The translations under genes and the position numbers were made by a program. A stretch of 64,000 nucleotides of DNA from the NCBI GenBank assembly GCA_964419605.1, contig CAYQQM010000006.1, positions 25,325-89,324 on the forward strand, in the 5' to 3' direction. The DNA comes from JABFXX01 sp964419605 (GTDB lineage Bacteria > Myxococcota_A > Polyangia > Haliangiales > Haliangiaceae). Each line of letters starts with the position of its first letter. The stretch's first letter is position 1. The notes under the pieces are model-generated. The model was not told where the DNA came from. It did not search any database and saw only the letters and a program-made list of their open reading frames with translations. This document shows, in pieces, positions 9,115 to 16,715 of this stretch.

Positions 9115-9192
9115 ATGACAACGACTGGTCTCGGAGGCCCGCTGCCGAAGCAGCCTGATCTCGATGTGATTCCAGTCACTTCGGAACACTAG
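9115..9192 (+). CDS. possible 25-residue peptide
   Basis: A short ATG-to-TAG frame encodes a 25-residue peptide starting MTTTGLGGPLPKQPDLDVIP. It begins 18 bp after the stop of the 510-residue eCIS gene. There is only a weak ribosome site (GGGATAAG), and nothing else supports it. It may be chance. Confidence 0.2.
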   Translation: MTTTGLGGPLPKQPDLDVIPVTSEH

Positions 9193-9269
9193 TTGTTTTG
9201 CAGCTCGAGGAAAAGAAAACGCTTGGCATTGGCACGCTAACCGTATAGGTTTCGCGCGAAAGGGGCTTT

Positions 9270-10091
9270 ATGCCTTTTGCGCCACATCTTCTTCGATCCT
9301 CACGCGAATTCAACCTGCCACATCAAGGGCTGATTGCCCAGCGCGGGATCTCCGAGCAGGAGCCTGATCATTCCGCGGAAACTGTCAACCCCCTTGCTCA
9401 CCTCGTCCACCACATTCCCGGTACCCCGTCTCCGTCTGAGCAGGCGCATGATCTATGCGCGAAAGACTACGCCCACGATCGTGTTTTTCTCGAATTTATC
9501 CAGGTTGCCCAGATAGAGATCATATTACGCACTAGTGCGGAAAGCATGTACAATAATTCCTCCGGCACCGTTCTCCCCCCTCTTGTCCCCGGGACTGAAG
9601 GATTTACTTTCACGGGACGAACGTACGTGACCAACCCGAGGTGCAAGGAGATGGTCTTTGGGTATCCAACGGATCTCTATAAAGGCAAAATTCCCGAAGA
9701 AGCAGGCAATGATCCATATCGGTACTACGAGATATATCTCGAAAAGGCCAAAAATAATCCTGAGTACATCGTAAGTGGCGTTGGGAAGTTAAAAATGAAA
9801 GGCCCCGATGAACCGCTAAAGCCTGGAGAAGTGAGGCCAACTGAAGCTCAGCTAAGAGAGACGCTTGACGAAATAAATCGAAAGCTATTCAGAGTGCTGC
9901 GCAGGCACTTGGGCGGTGAAGATGCGGCTGAGGTGGAGGCCAAGAAAATTCACGATGAAGATAGGCGCAAAGCCTTTTTGGTCGAGGCTTGGGACTTGGC
10001 GACAAAGGAGCAGGTTGAGCGCCTTTCTAGAAAGTACCAGAAGCCTGCAAGCAATGCTCCCCCTGTCGGCGGCATGCGAGTCCCAACCTAG
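9270..10091 (+). CDS. orphan protein, possible accessory or cargo gene
   Basis: 273 residues, not recognised. A good ribosome site (GAAAGGGG) lies six bases before the ATG. The N terminus is Pro/His-rich and low in structure, the middle has a Gly/Pro/Tyr-rich part (TEGFTFTGRTYVTNPRCKEM), and the C terminus is charged and helical (PTEAQLRETLDEINRKLFRV). It is less GC-rich than its neighbours, consistent with recent acquisition. It sits between the last baseplate gene and the transposase repeats, where eCIS loci often carry payloads, but no toxin motif is visible. It could equally be part of the accessory island. Confidence 0.6.
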   Translation: MPFAPHLLRSSREFNLPHQGLIAQRGISEQEPDHSAETVNPLAHLVHHIPGTPSPSEQAHDLCAKDYAHDRVFLEFIQVAQIEIILRTSAESMYNNSSGTVLPPLVPGTEGFTFTGRTYVTNPRCKEMVFGYPTDLYKGKIPEEAGNDPYRYYEIYLEKAKNNPEYIVSGVGKLKMKGPDEPLKPGEVRPTEAQLRETLDEINRKLFRVLRRHLGGEDAAEVEAKKIHDEDRRKAFLVEAWDLATKEQVERLSRKYQKPASNAPPVGGMRVPT

Positions 10092-10151
10092 GGGAGAGAC
10101 CGGGAGAGACCGCACCGGGGAGAGACCGCACCGGGGTTGTGGTCGCGAAGG

Positions 10152-10267
10152 GAGAGACCGGACCGGGGTTGTGGTCGCGAGGTGGCTGCCGGCGATGCAG
10201 TCTTTGCGATGAATGGGGTTCATTGGCCCGATGATCGCGGACTTTGCGGAGTTCTGATCCACGCCGC
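10152..10267. repeat. REP-like long repeat, copy 1
   Basis: Begins GAGAGACCGGACCGGGGTTG and ends GATCCACGCCGC, about 116 bp. It is preceded from about 10092 by three shorter truncated heads of the same unit (GGGAGAGACCG). Together with copy 2 it fills the 336-bp space between the orphan gene and the first transposase; I see no gene in that space. Confidence 0.85.
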
Positions 10268-10384
10268 GAGAGACCGGACCGGGGTTGTGGTCGCGAGGTG
10301 GCTGCCGGCGATGCAATCCTTGCGATGAATGGGGTTCGTTGGCCGCGATGATCGCGGACTTTGCGGAGTTCTGATCCACGCCGC
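10268..10384. repeat. REP-like long repeat, copy 2
   Basis: Directly abuts copy 1 in the same orientation and is almost identical. One extra base creates a perfect short palindrome (CCGCGAT-G-ATCGCGG) at 10343-10357. It runs straight into the hairpin and the 3' end of the first transposase. Confidence 0.85.
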
Positions 10385-10388
10385 GACG

Positions 10389-10410
10389 GCGCATGCGAAT
10401 GGGCATGCGC
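10389..10410. repeat. REP-type hairpin beside transposase 1
   Basis: Inverted repeat GCGCATGC and GCATGCGC with a six-base loop, just past the stop codon of the minus-strand transposase. An identical hairpin lies at 12255-12276 in the same position beside transposase 2. Palindromes next to a RAYT gene are the usual substrate of that enzyme class. Confidence 0.75.
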
Positions 10411-10427
10411 TGGGGCAGGGTTGAGGG

Positions 10428-11354
10428 TCAGTTCAATTTTTCGGTAGGTTCGGTTGGCAGATCTTCGGGCGGGGCGACGGCGACGCCGACGAAGCGGCGG
10501 AGCCAGTAGGTTCCGGCGGGAAAGATGGCGTCTTTGCCGGCCAGTCGGTCTTGTCGGGCTTGGTGGTAGGCCTCCATAAATTCGTGCTTGCGCTGCGCGG
10601 CTTCGACGAAGGCCCAAAACGTGCGCGCGGCAAAGGTCGGTCGCAATCGTCGGCGCGGCTCGCGCGTCATCGGCGAGTCGCGCCACGATTGCCGAAGCAC
10701 GGCATCCCGTCCGAGCACGAGTTGGCCCGTTTCGGCTCGACGTCTTGCTTGGACGCGTTCGACTTCGGCAACCCGCGCTTTAACCTCCTCCAGAATTTCG
10801 ATTTTATCGCCGAGTTCCGGAGGGAGGGTCATTTCGAGGGTAACCTCTTCAGGCATCGAGCCGTTTTCGGCAAAGAAGTGTTTTGGACGCTTCGCCCGGA
10901 GCGGCTTGCCGTCGAGAAGTGCTCGGTAGCCCTGGGCACCCGGCCAGGCGTCAACGTTGGCTACCAGGTTTGCTTTCACGGGGTTGGTCGCGATGTAGAC
11001 CAGCCTTCGGATGAGGTCATCCCGCGTGTCTAACCGAACCACGCATACTTGCTCGCTCGCAAAAAAGTTCTCCCATCGCCCGCGCAGCGCGTTCATGCAC
11101 TTGGCAAGCAATTTGTGAAAATGTTCGTAAAATGCCGGCGCGTTTCCCATTCGATCGTACAGCGCGTGATGAATGTGGTTGGACATTTGCGTAAACAGGA
11201 TCACGTCGATGTTGCAGCGCTGCGCGGCAACGGCCAGGCAATAGATCACCGCATTATTTGTTTCGCGGTCCGGCCTTAAGAGGTATTGGCGCTGCGTACA
11301 TCGACGCGTCACCATCGATGTCGTGCCAGGGTAGACCGGACGCGGAAGGGACAT
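10428..11354 (-). mobile_element. REP-associated tyrosine transposase (RAYT), intact copy
   Basis: 308 residues from the ATG at 11354, which starts MSLPRPVYPG as in related transposases; the open frame runs 16 codons further. It has the Y1 transposase (IS200/REP family) hallmarks: a His-hydrophobic-His pair at about residues 60-62 (MSNHIHHAL) and the candidate catalytic Tyr near residue 120 in LVYIATNPVKA. RAYT enzymes nick single-stranded REP hairpins and help spread them. The flanking hairpin and long repeats fit that. The C-terminal 100 residues are basic. A second, frameshifted copy lies 1.9 kb away in the same orientation. Confidence 0.88.
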
Positions 11355-11626
11355 ATTCGGGAATGCGTTTGCATGACTCTTGCCAATGGTAAGTGCCTGC
11401 AATCGTATGGCCTCGCGAACGACTTTGTCCGATGGCCGGACTAGGTGTCCGAACGCCGTACGTTGCAGCGATTATCGCCTCGAGCCCCAGGAACCTGGCC
11501 GGGGCAATACCTGAGGCACCACCGCGTAATTCGGTCACGCCAGGCCCAGAGAATCTCTCGCGTCGGGCTGTACACGATGGCGCGGGAACAAAGCATCGCA
11601 CCTTGGCCGTGTAGTAGCTTCTGAGT

Positions 11627-11920
11627 GTGACAACGGTTCGAGTGGGTGACGTTCAGTTCGAATGGGACGGGGTTAAGGAATCGACTAACCGCCGCAAGCA
11701 TGGGATTTCATTCGAAGAAGCTATCGAGGTATTTGAAGATCCGCTCGCGCTAGTTCAGGTTGATTCCGCGCACCCAGATCGGATGCAGCTCCTCGGCGAA
11801 TCCCGTCGTGCCAGGATCCTGTTCGTGGTATATATTGAAAGGCTGGACGGAGACTTTATCCGCATCATCTCCGCCCGCAAAGCAACCGCGCATGAGCGAC
11901 GCAGCTATGCCGAACGATGA
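11627..11920 (+). CDS. brnT: BrnT-like toxin of a type II toxin-antitoxin pair
   Basis: 97 residues from a GTG. The N-terminal block FEWDGVKESTNRRKHGISFE and the later EVFEDPLAL, then RIISARKATAHERRSY, match the BrnT family, RelE-like ribonucleases that block translation. The partner gene overlaps the 3' end, as in most brnTA operons. The pair is sandwiched between two directly repeated transposase copies. The 272 bp between the first transposase and this gene hold short open frames on both strands but nothing I can support. Confidence 0.85.
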   Translation: MTTVRVGDVQFEWDGVKESTNRRKHGISFEEAIEVFEDPLALVQVDSAHPDRMQLLGESRRARILFVVYIERLDGDFIRIISARKATAHERRSYAER

Positions 11921-12104
11921 TCCAACTACAGAGAGCCTCGCTGAAATGCCTGAGGTGACCGATTGGTCAAAAGCTCGCAGGAACCCCTATGCGGCTCGGC
12001 TCGGCGTTCGCAGGTTGCCTGCGGATCTGGCAACGGCGTTTCCAGATGACGCCGCGGTCGCGACCGCACTGCGCGAGTATCTGACAACAAAGAAGTCGGC
12101 GTAG
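11892..12104 (+). CDS. brnA: BrnA-like antitoxin
   Basis: About 70 residues from the ATG at 11892, overlapping the toxin gene by 29 bp; the frame is open further upstream but inside brnT. The sequence has EVTDWSKARRNPYAARL, a linker seen in antitoxins of this group, and a C-terminal ribbon-helix-helix-like part with FPDDAAVATALREYL. It should bind the toxin and repress the operon. It is on the short side for BrnA, and a related ParD-like label is possible. The next repeat starts about 30 bp after its stop. Confidence 0.7.
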   Translation: MSDAAMPNDDPTTESLAEMPEVTDWSKARRNPYAARLGVRRLPADLATAFPDDAAVATALREYLTTKKSA

Positions 12105-12132
12105 ACGCGGCGGAGAGACCGGACCAGGGGCG

Positions 12133-12250
12133 GAGAGACCGGACCGGGGTTGTGGTCGCGCGAGGTGGCTGCCGGCGATGCAGTCTTTGCGATGAATGGG
12201 GTTCGTTGCCCCGATGATCGCGGACTTTGCGGAGTTCTGATCCACGCCGC
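12133..12250. repeat. REP-like long repeat, copy 3
   Basis: Third copy of the GAGAGACCGG...CCACGCCGC unit, 118 bp, about 1.9 kb from copies 1 and 2 and in the same orientation. It is followed by the same hairpin (12255-12276) and the second transposase, so repeat and gene were duplicated as one block. A shorter head of the unit precedes it at about 12113, and decayed pieces lie near 14109-14150. Confidence 0.85.
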
Positions 12251-12254
12251 GACG

Positions 12255-12276
12255 GCGCATGCGAATGGGCATGCGC
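12255..12276. repeat. REP-type hairpin beside transposase 2
   Basis: GCGCATGC and GCATGCGC with the same six-base loop as at 10389-10410, next to the 3' end of the frameshifted transposase copy. Confidence 0.75.
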
Positions 12277-12293
12277 TGGGGCAGGGTTGAGGG

Positions 12294-13219
12294 TCAGTTC
12301 AATTTTTCGGTAGGTTCGGTGGGCAGATCTTCGGTTGGGGCGACGGCGACGCCGACAAAGCGGCGGAGCCAGTAGGTTCCGGCGGGAAAGATGGCCTCTT
12401 TGCCGGCGAGGCGGTCGTGTCGGGCTTGCTGGTAGGCCTCCATAAATTCGTGCTTGCGCTGCGCGGCTTCGATGAAGGCCCAAAAGGTGCGCGCGGCAAA
12501 GGTCGGTCGCAACTGTCGCCGCGGCTCGCGGCTCGTCGGGGAGTCGCGCCACGATTGCCGCAAGACGCATCGCGTCCGAGCACGCGCTGGTCCTTTTCGG
12601 CGCGGCGTCTTGCTTGGGAGCGTTCCACGTCGACGACGCGCATTCGCACCTCCGCCAGAATTTCAGCCTTATCGCCGAGTTCCGGGGGCAGGGTCATTTC
12701 GAGGGTAACTTCTTCGGGCATCGAGCCATCTTCGGCAAAGAAATGTTTTGGGCGCGTTGCCCGGAGCGGCTTGCCATTGAGAAGTGCTGGGTAGCCCTGG
12801 GCGCCAGGCCAATCGTTCACTTGGGCTACGAGGCCGGCTTTCACGGGGTTGGTCGCAATGTAGACCAGCCTTCGGATGAGTTCCTCGCGCGTGTCCATGC
12901 GGACCACGCACACTTGCTCGCTTGCGAAAAAATTCTCCCACCGCCCGCGCAGCGCATTCATGCACTTGGCCAACAGCTTGTGAAAGTGTTCGTAGAACGC
13001 CGGCGCGTTGCCCAATCGATCGTACAGCGCGTGATGAATGTGGTTGGACATTTGCGTAAACAGGATCACGTCGATGTTGCAGCGCTGCGCGGCAACGGCC
13101 AGGCAATAGATCACCGCATTATTCGTCTCGCGGTCCGGCCTTAAGAGGTACTGACGCTGGGTACAACGGCGCGTGACCATCGACGTGGTGCCGGGGTAAA
13201 CCGGACGCGGAAGCGACAT
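12294..13219 (-). pseudogene. RAYT transposase, second copy, frameshifted
   Basis: Starts MSLPRPVYPG at 13219 and follows copy 1 closely, including MSNHIHHAL and the YIATNPVKA Tyr. Near 12565 one base is missing relative to copy 1: the stretch after CACGATTGCCG is 28 rather than 29 bases long. The original frame then reads out into unrelated sequence. The genuine C terminus (AQRKHEFMEAYQQARHDRL and the EPTEKLN end) continues in another frame to 12294. The catalytic domain is upstream of the break, so a truncated enzyme might still be made. Confidence 0.85.
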
Positions 13220-13335
13220 ATTCGGGACTCTTGGTGCACAACGCTTGCCAACTGTAAGTGCGTGAATTCGCATTATGCGGTTGCCGATTGCGTACGGGAA
13301 TCGGACGACGGCGGCCGGTCGGCGGACAAGGATTA

Positions 13336-13483
13336 AAACTCGCGCTTGTACTGCGCGGCTGCGATGAAGGCCCAAAAACGTGCGCGCGGCGAAGGTCGGT
13401 CGTAGTTGTTACCGAGAGGGTCGCGGATCAATGACGAATTGCCCCACGATTGTCGCAACACCGCATGTCGTCCGAGCACGAGG
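13336..13483 (-). pseudogene. RAYT transposase remnant
   Basis: A minus-strand stretch encodes VLGRHAVLRQSWGNS, then ARFWAFIAAAQYKREF, clearly the C-terminal region of the two neighbouring transposases (VLGRDAVLRQSWRDS, FWAFVEAAQRKHEF), with no catalytic domain. The sequence has diverged more than the other two copies. It sits between the second copy and the HigBA pair, so the island has been shaped by repeated insertion of this element. Confidence 0.75.
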
Positions 13484-13498
13484 GAGGCCTTGTAACTC

Positions 13499-13515
13499 GT
13501 AACGCTATACGTTAC
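13499..13515. promoter_or_regulatory. palindromic operator before the HigBA pair
   Basis: Perfect inverted repeat GTAACG-CTATA-CGTTAC, 11 bp before the toxin start at 13527. A further half-site GTAAC lies just upstream at 13492. The central TATAC could double as a -10 element. HigA-type antitoxins bind such palindromes at their own promoter, so autoregulation is the likely role. Confidence 0.65.
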
Positions 13516-13526
13516 ACTCGGTCGAG

Positions 13527-13808
13527 GTGATACGATCCTTTTCGGATCCGGAAACTCAAAAAATCTGGGCAGGTCAGGCAAGTCGACGACTCCCGATGGG
13601 CATCCAGGATGTAGCTTTGCAGAAACTGCGCCTCTTAAATCAGGCCCGAACCCTACAAGATCTTCGAGTGCCGCCGGGGAATCGATTGGAGCAGCTAAAA
13701 CGAAACAAGAAAGGGCAATATTCGATCCGCATCAACAATCAGTGGCGCATTTGCTTTGTTTGGCAGGAAGGAGGACCGAGCCATGTCGAAATCGTTGATT
13801 ACCACTAG
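13527..13808 (+). CDS. higB: HigB-like toxin (RelE superfamily mRNA interferase)
   Basis: 93 residues from a GTG. The motifs are those of the HigB plasmid-maintenance killer family: IQDVALQKLRLLNQARTLQD, then LRVPPGNRLEQLKRNKKGQY, then SIRINNQWRICFVW, ending VEIVDYH. The family cleaves mRNA in the ribosome. It comes before the antitoxin, the HigBA order, and overlaps it by 26 bp. A palindromic operator lies just upstream. Confidence 0.9.
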   Translation: MIRSFSDPETQKIWAGQASRRLPMGIQDVALQKLRLLNQARTLQDLRVPPGNRLEQLKRNKKGQYSIRINNQWRICFVWQEGGPSHVEIVDYH

Positions 13809-14103
13809 CCGGGGTCGGGCGTTGCGAAACCCGACGCCGGGCGAGATTCTTCTGACGGAATTTCTGGTGCCTTTGGGTTTGAGCCAGAACGAGCTTGCGC
13901 GGGCGGTTGGCGTACCTCCGCGTCGGATCAACGAAATTGTCCTTGGCAGGCGCGCAATTACCGCCGATACCGACCTTCGTTTGGCGCGTTATTTCGGCAT
14001 GTCGGAAGGATTTTTTCTAGGGTTACAGACTGATCACGACTTGATGGAAAGGCGGCGAGAAATTGCCGCCAGCCTGAAACAAATTCGTCCGCGCGCAGCG
14101 TAG
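13783..14103 (+). CDS. higA: HigA-like antitoxin
   Basis: 106 residues from the ATG at 13783, which follows a GGAAGGAGG ribosome site; the longer frame from 13756 is inside higB. It is an XRE-type helix-turn-helix protein of the HigA/VapI group: NPTPGEILLTEFLVPLGLSQ, then ELARAVGVPPRRINEIVLGR and YFGMSEGFFLGLQ. It neutralises the toxin and represses the operon by binding the upstream palindrome. Confidence 0.9.
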   Translation: MSKSLITTSRGRALRNPTPGEILLTEFLVPLGLSQNELARAVGVPPRRINEIVLGRRAITADTDLRLARYFGMSEGFFLGLQTDHDLMERRREIAASLKQIRPRAA

Positions 14104-14237
14104 CCCGGCGGGGAGACCCCACCGCGCGGCGAGAGACCCGACCGAGGTTGCGGTTGGGCTTCCCCGAAAAAGTGGACAGTTGTTTATGCAGCTAAGCGGG
14201 CCCAACAATCCCCGACTCGGCTCATGCTGGGCGAGGG

Positions 14238-14657
14238 TTAAGGGATGTGCCAAGGGTTGATCAATTCGATGTCCGCACCCCTATAGTCCCGTGTGTTGCG
14301 AGTCGCTAGGACGAAACCGCGCTTCATTGCGATCGCGGCGATCGCGCAATCGCCAAAATGAATCCGGTTGCCCGCGGCGTGGGTGCTCGCGTAGACGCGC
14401 GCAAACGCGGGTACGCTGTCTCGATCAAACGGTAGAACACGACCTTCGAACTCGGCAACGACTTCGGTAGTTGCTTCTTGCAACTCCCTGCGACGTTTTC
14501 CCATGGGGAGTACTTCGATACCCGCTTGTAGTTCGGCCAACGTAATCGACGTGAGATAGAGAGTTTCTGGCGCTTGGCGGTCCAGCCAGGCCAACACCGA
14601 TGCGTCGGGTTTCGCTCGGAGGGGTTCCGAAATGACGTTCGTGTCGAGGACAATCAC
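14238..14657 (-). CDS. vapC: VapC/FitB-type PIN-domain toxin
   Basis: 139 residues. PIN-domain acidic residues are all visible: the Asp in the N-terminal MIVLDTNVISE, the Glu in ITLAELQAG, the Asp in HFGDCAIAAIA and the Asp in ATRNTRDYRG. PIN toxins cleave tRNA or rRNA with bound magnesium. The start overlaps the stop of the antitoxin gene by 4 bp. The spacing and sequence resemble the FitAB branch of VapBC systems. Confidence 0.9.
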   Translation of the reverse strand: MIVLDTNVISEPLRAKPDASVLAWLDRQAPETLYLTSITLAELQAGIEVLPMGKRRRELQEATTEVVAEFEGRVLPFDRDSVPAFARVYASTHAAGNRIHFGDCAIAAIAMKRGFVLATRNTRDYRGADIELINPWHIP

Positions 14658-14890
14658 GATTCAAAGTCTACGGGTCGCACGGGACTCGGCTTCCGCGCTG
14701 CCGGAAGATCGAGGCCCCCGAATTTTCGGCCGATGGCAGCTAACACCTTCCCCATTCCGCGTCGCGGGCGCACCGCTTCCTGCAGAATCATGCGCATTTC
14801 AGCCTCGGTACTACGCCCACGCTGTTGAGCCCGCTTTTTCAAAGCGCGTAGGGTGTCCTCGGGCAATTTTCTGATCGTCACCGCGGCCAT
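14654..14890 (-). CDS. vapB: VapB/FitA-type ribbon-helix-helix antitoxin
   Basis: 78 residues from the ATG at 14890, chosen because the conserved Arc-like start MAAVTIRKLPEDTLRALKKR begins there and AAGGTG provides a ribosome site. The N-terminal half is the DNA-binding ribbon-helix-helix (AQQRGRSTEAEMRMILQEAV). The C-terminal tail (GLDLPAARKPSPVRPVDFES) would wrap the toxin. It overlaps vapC. Confidence 0.88.
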   Translation of the reverse strand: MAAVTIRKLPEDTLRALKKRAQQRGRSTEAEMRMILQEAVRPRRGMGKVLAAIGRKFGGLDLPAARKPSPVRPVDFES

Positions 14891-14930
14891 TGATATCACC
14901 TTGAACAACTGATATCGAAAAGATAGCAAG
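14891..14930 (-). promoter_or_regulatory. probable VapB operator region
   Basis: Two GATATC palindromes (14892-14897 and 14911-14916) lie 19 bp apart, immediately before the vapB start. Paired short palindromes on the same DNA face are typical ribbon-helix-helix operators. The role is inferred from position and repetition. Confidence 0.45.
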
Positions 14931-15193
14931 TAATGAAGAAGATGGCAAATGGGTTCTGTTGCGAACACTGCATCGACCAGTCGGTTCTTGGAGCGGAGCG
15001 CGCTGAGAAGCCTGCCCGCGCCTTGAAGGTCCACTCAGCTGTCCACATCGGGGCGGACCGGGATGTGGAAAGGGAGTACGCAAACAGATAGTCCGATTGA
15101 GCGAGCGGCAGGCCCTCGCGGTTACGGCTAACTTTCGCGAAGCCGATGTAAGCACTGTCGAGAACGGCAAGCGAAGGTACTTCAGGCTCGAGG
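14931..15193. other. intergenic region without a supported gene
   Basis: 263 bp between vapB and the nucleotidyltransferase gene. Open frames run on both strands, including a plus-strand stretch ending TVENGKRRYFRLEVTSAL and a minus-strand stretch LDSAYIGFAKVSRNREG, but neither has a good start or a recognisable fold. It is probably decayed sequence of the island. The motif GGGTTCTGTTGCGAA at about 14949 resembles an insertion-sequence end. Confidence 0.4.
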
Positions 15194-15760
15194 TTACTTC
15201 GGCGCTGTGAGCGCCCGGTGCAACAAATCGAGCAAGCAGTGATTTGTCGCGTGGCGTGTGAGGTACGCCTCATCGAGAGCAGCACCCTGAACGCGGATGA
15301 CTCCACGGATGTCGCGCCATTGCCGATCGGATACCTGCCCGCCCTCGACGAACCACAACAGCTTCTGCAGGATGATGTCCTCGGCGGAGGCGCAGGGCAC
15401 GCGTTGTCCTTCGATCTCGAGAAAGATTCGGCGGGATAGTTCCTCGCGACCGAGCGGCGTGTCTGCGCTGCAGTAGATGTCGATCTTGGTCATCGACGCG
15501 AGCTGGATCACGTTGAACGCACCGCGCGTTCGCACCGCCGCCCTCGCTGTGTCTTCGTCGATGTAGTACGTATCGACCAGTGCTGCATACAGCCCACCGA
15601 CGTGGGGACTGCGCAGATCGGCTACCAAATCGACATCCGCTGTGGCTCGCGGCTCACCGAGGATGGAACTCGCCACGGAGCCGCCGACCAGCCAGGTGAC
15701 GCCGAGGGCGTCGAGTTTGCTCCCGACCTCGAGAGCGACCGCGAGCTCTCCCACTAGCAT
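15194..15760 (-). CDS. MNT-like nucleotidyltransferase, probable toxin of a TA pair
   Basis: 188 residues from the ATG at 15760; a TTG at 15793 would overlap the partner gene. The active-site pattern of the nucleotidyltransferase fold is present: WLVGGSVASSILGEPRATAD with the GGS loop, then VDLVADL giving the DxD-type acidic pair, and a third acid in KIDIYC. Such enzymes act as AbiEii/MNT-type toxins or antitoxins that adenylylate or nucleotidylate targets. The small gene directly upstream overlaps it and is the likely partner. The C terminus (SAEDIILQKLLWFVEGGQVS) is typical of this subgroup. Confidence 0.75.
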   Translation of the reverse strand: MLVGELAVALEVGSKLDALGVTWLVGGSVASSILGEPRATADVDLVADLRSPHVGGLYAALVDTYYIDEDTARAAVRTRGAFNVIQLASMTKIDIYCSADTPLGREELSRRIFLEIEGQRVPCASAEDIILQKLLWFVEGGQVSDRQWRDIRGVIRVQGAALDEAYLTRHATNHCLLDLLHRALTAPK

Positions 15761-15761
15761 C

Positions 15762-16031
15762 TCAATATCCGTGGATCGCGGGGTCCCAGCCAAAGGCGCG
15801 AATCATGGTTTCGCGAGGCAGATTTCGGGACGCCAGTCGAAGCTCGATCTCGCGTATTGTCGCCTCAGGATAGCGTTGGCGGAGCTCGGCGCGAATCAGC
15901 TCGTTGACCATTTTTCCGAGGCGTAGGACTTTCTGAAGCCTTTGTGCCGGCGTTGCACGTCGCCACAACCGAAACATCAGGTCGTCGGCCTCCAAAGAGG
16001 TGTCTAAGGTACCTGGAGCTGTACCGTCCAC
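15762..16031 (-). CDS. small partner protein of the nucleotidyltransferase
   Basis: About 89 residues if the GTG at 16031 is the start, 71 if the ATG at 15977 is used. The segment LDTSLEADDLMFRLWRRATP, then AQRLQKVLRLGKMVNELIR and LRQRYPEATIREIELRLASR, resembles small helical proteins that precede MNT-type nucleotidyltransferases. I favour the longer form because that family begins just before this block. A frame open to 16499 has low-complexity content and is rejected. The gene ends in an overlap with the toxin start. Confidence 0.6.
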   Translation of the reverse strand: MDGTAPGTLDTSLEADDLMFRLWRRATPAQRLQKVLRLGKMVNELIRAELRQRYPEATIREIELRLASRNLPRETMIRAFGWDPAIHGY

Positions 16032-16232
16032 GGGTCCGAAGGTAGAGGCGTTTGAGCGTGCAATCCAGTGTTTTGTCGCAAATGGCGCTCGCCGTTGGAC
16101 CAGCGATCGGTTGTCGACCGGAGAGCCGCCGCACGAGGAGCGGCCGGGGATCGCAGTATGCGTTGGCGTGCTGAGGGGTGTCAGTGTGCTACGGCAGGCT
16201 CCTGGGCGCACCGCGGGAAAAGGATCCAATCG

Positions 16233-16541
16233 ATGATGCTGTGTGACCATGCTTTCGGGGACGTCGCAGCCCGCGACCGCCGGGCGATCCAAACTGTGGA
16301 TGGCGCGGGCGTTCAAGCGACGTTCTTGCCGCTGGAGTTTTACTGCACCGATCCCGGTTGCGACCGCAGGCGAGTGGTCATTCAGATGCACTGGGTCGAG
16401 GGCAAGCGAATTGCTGCAACGATCAGCCATGCGTTTGAGCGGCCCAGAGCCAGTGACGGACCGCAGACCAGTCTCGCCGCGCGCAAAGACTCGGATCAAA
16501 CAGACCTGCGGGGTGTGGCGCCGAAATCTTCGGTTAAGTAG
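16233..16541 (+). CDS. small Cys-containing conserved protein, possibly truncated
   Basis: 102 residues from the ATG at 16233 with a clear AAAAGGA ribosome site. The core FLPLEFYCTDPGCDRRRVVI, then QMHWVEGKRIAATISHAFER, resembles a family of short proteins with a YC.DPGCD.RRV motif, sometimes found beside SEC-C proteins. Relatives continue for 40 or more residues after this point, whereas here the C terminus turns into an unrelated tail (AARKDSDQTDLRGVAPKSSV). It may therefore be a truncated relic at the edge of the island. The function is unknown. Confidence 0.5.
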   Translation: MMLCDHAFGDVAARDRRAIQTVDGAGVQATFLPLEFYCTDPGCDRRRVVIQMHWVEGKRIAATISHAFERPRASDGPQTSLAARKDSDQTDLRGVAPKSSVK

Positions 16542-16715
16542 CCGTTATTACGTAGATTAGTCGTCGTATGGTCGGAGTTGGAGCACGGCTTGGGCGTTCG
16601 AATCGCGGGTGGAGTCGTCGATATCCTCGAAATACAGTTCGCAAGGCCAACCCTCTGTGGAGAGGAAACGCCCGTCTGGGCGCGCCGCGCGTGCTAAAGT
16701 ACATGTCGCGCAAGT

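Noticed and set aside
10137..10328. Short open frames in the REP-like repeats
   Set aside because: They are identical translations of the repeat units and have no starts with ribosome sites.
14158..14200. Insertion-sequence end (CCCCGAAAAAGTGGACAG)
   Set aside because: It resembles ends of IS3-type elements, but no partner end or transposase is nearby and I cannot confirm it.
14945..14970. IS6-type end (GGGTTCTGTTGCGAA)
   Set aside because: Only a short resemblance, with no second end.
16000..16232. Long minus-strand extension of the small nucleotidyltransferase partner to 16499
   Set aside because: Composition is Ser/Arg/Pro-rich with no conserved block, and a plus-strand gene with a good ribosome site overlaps it.
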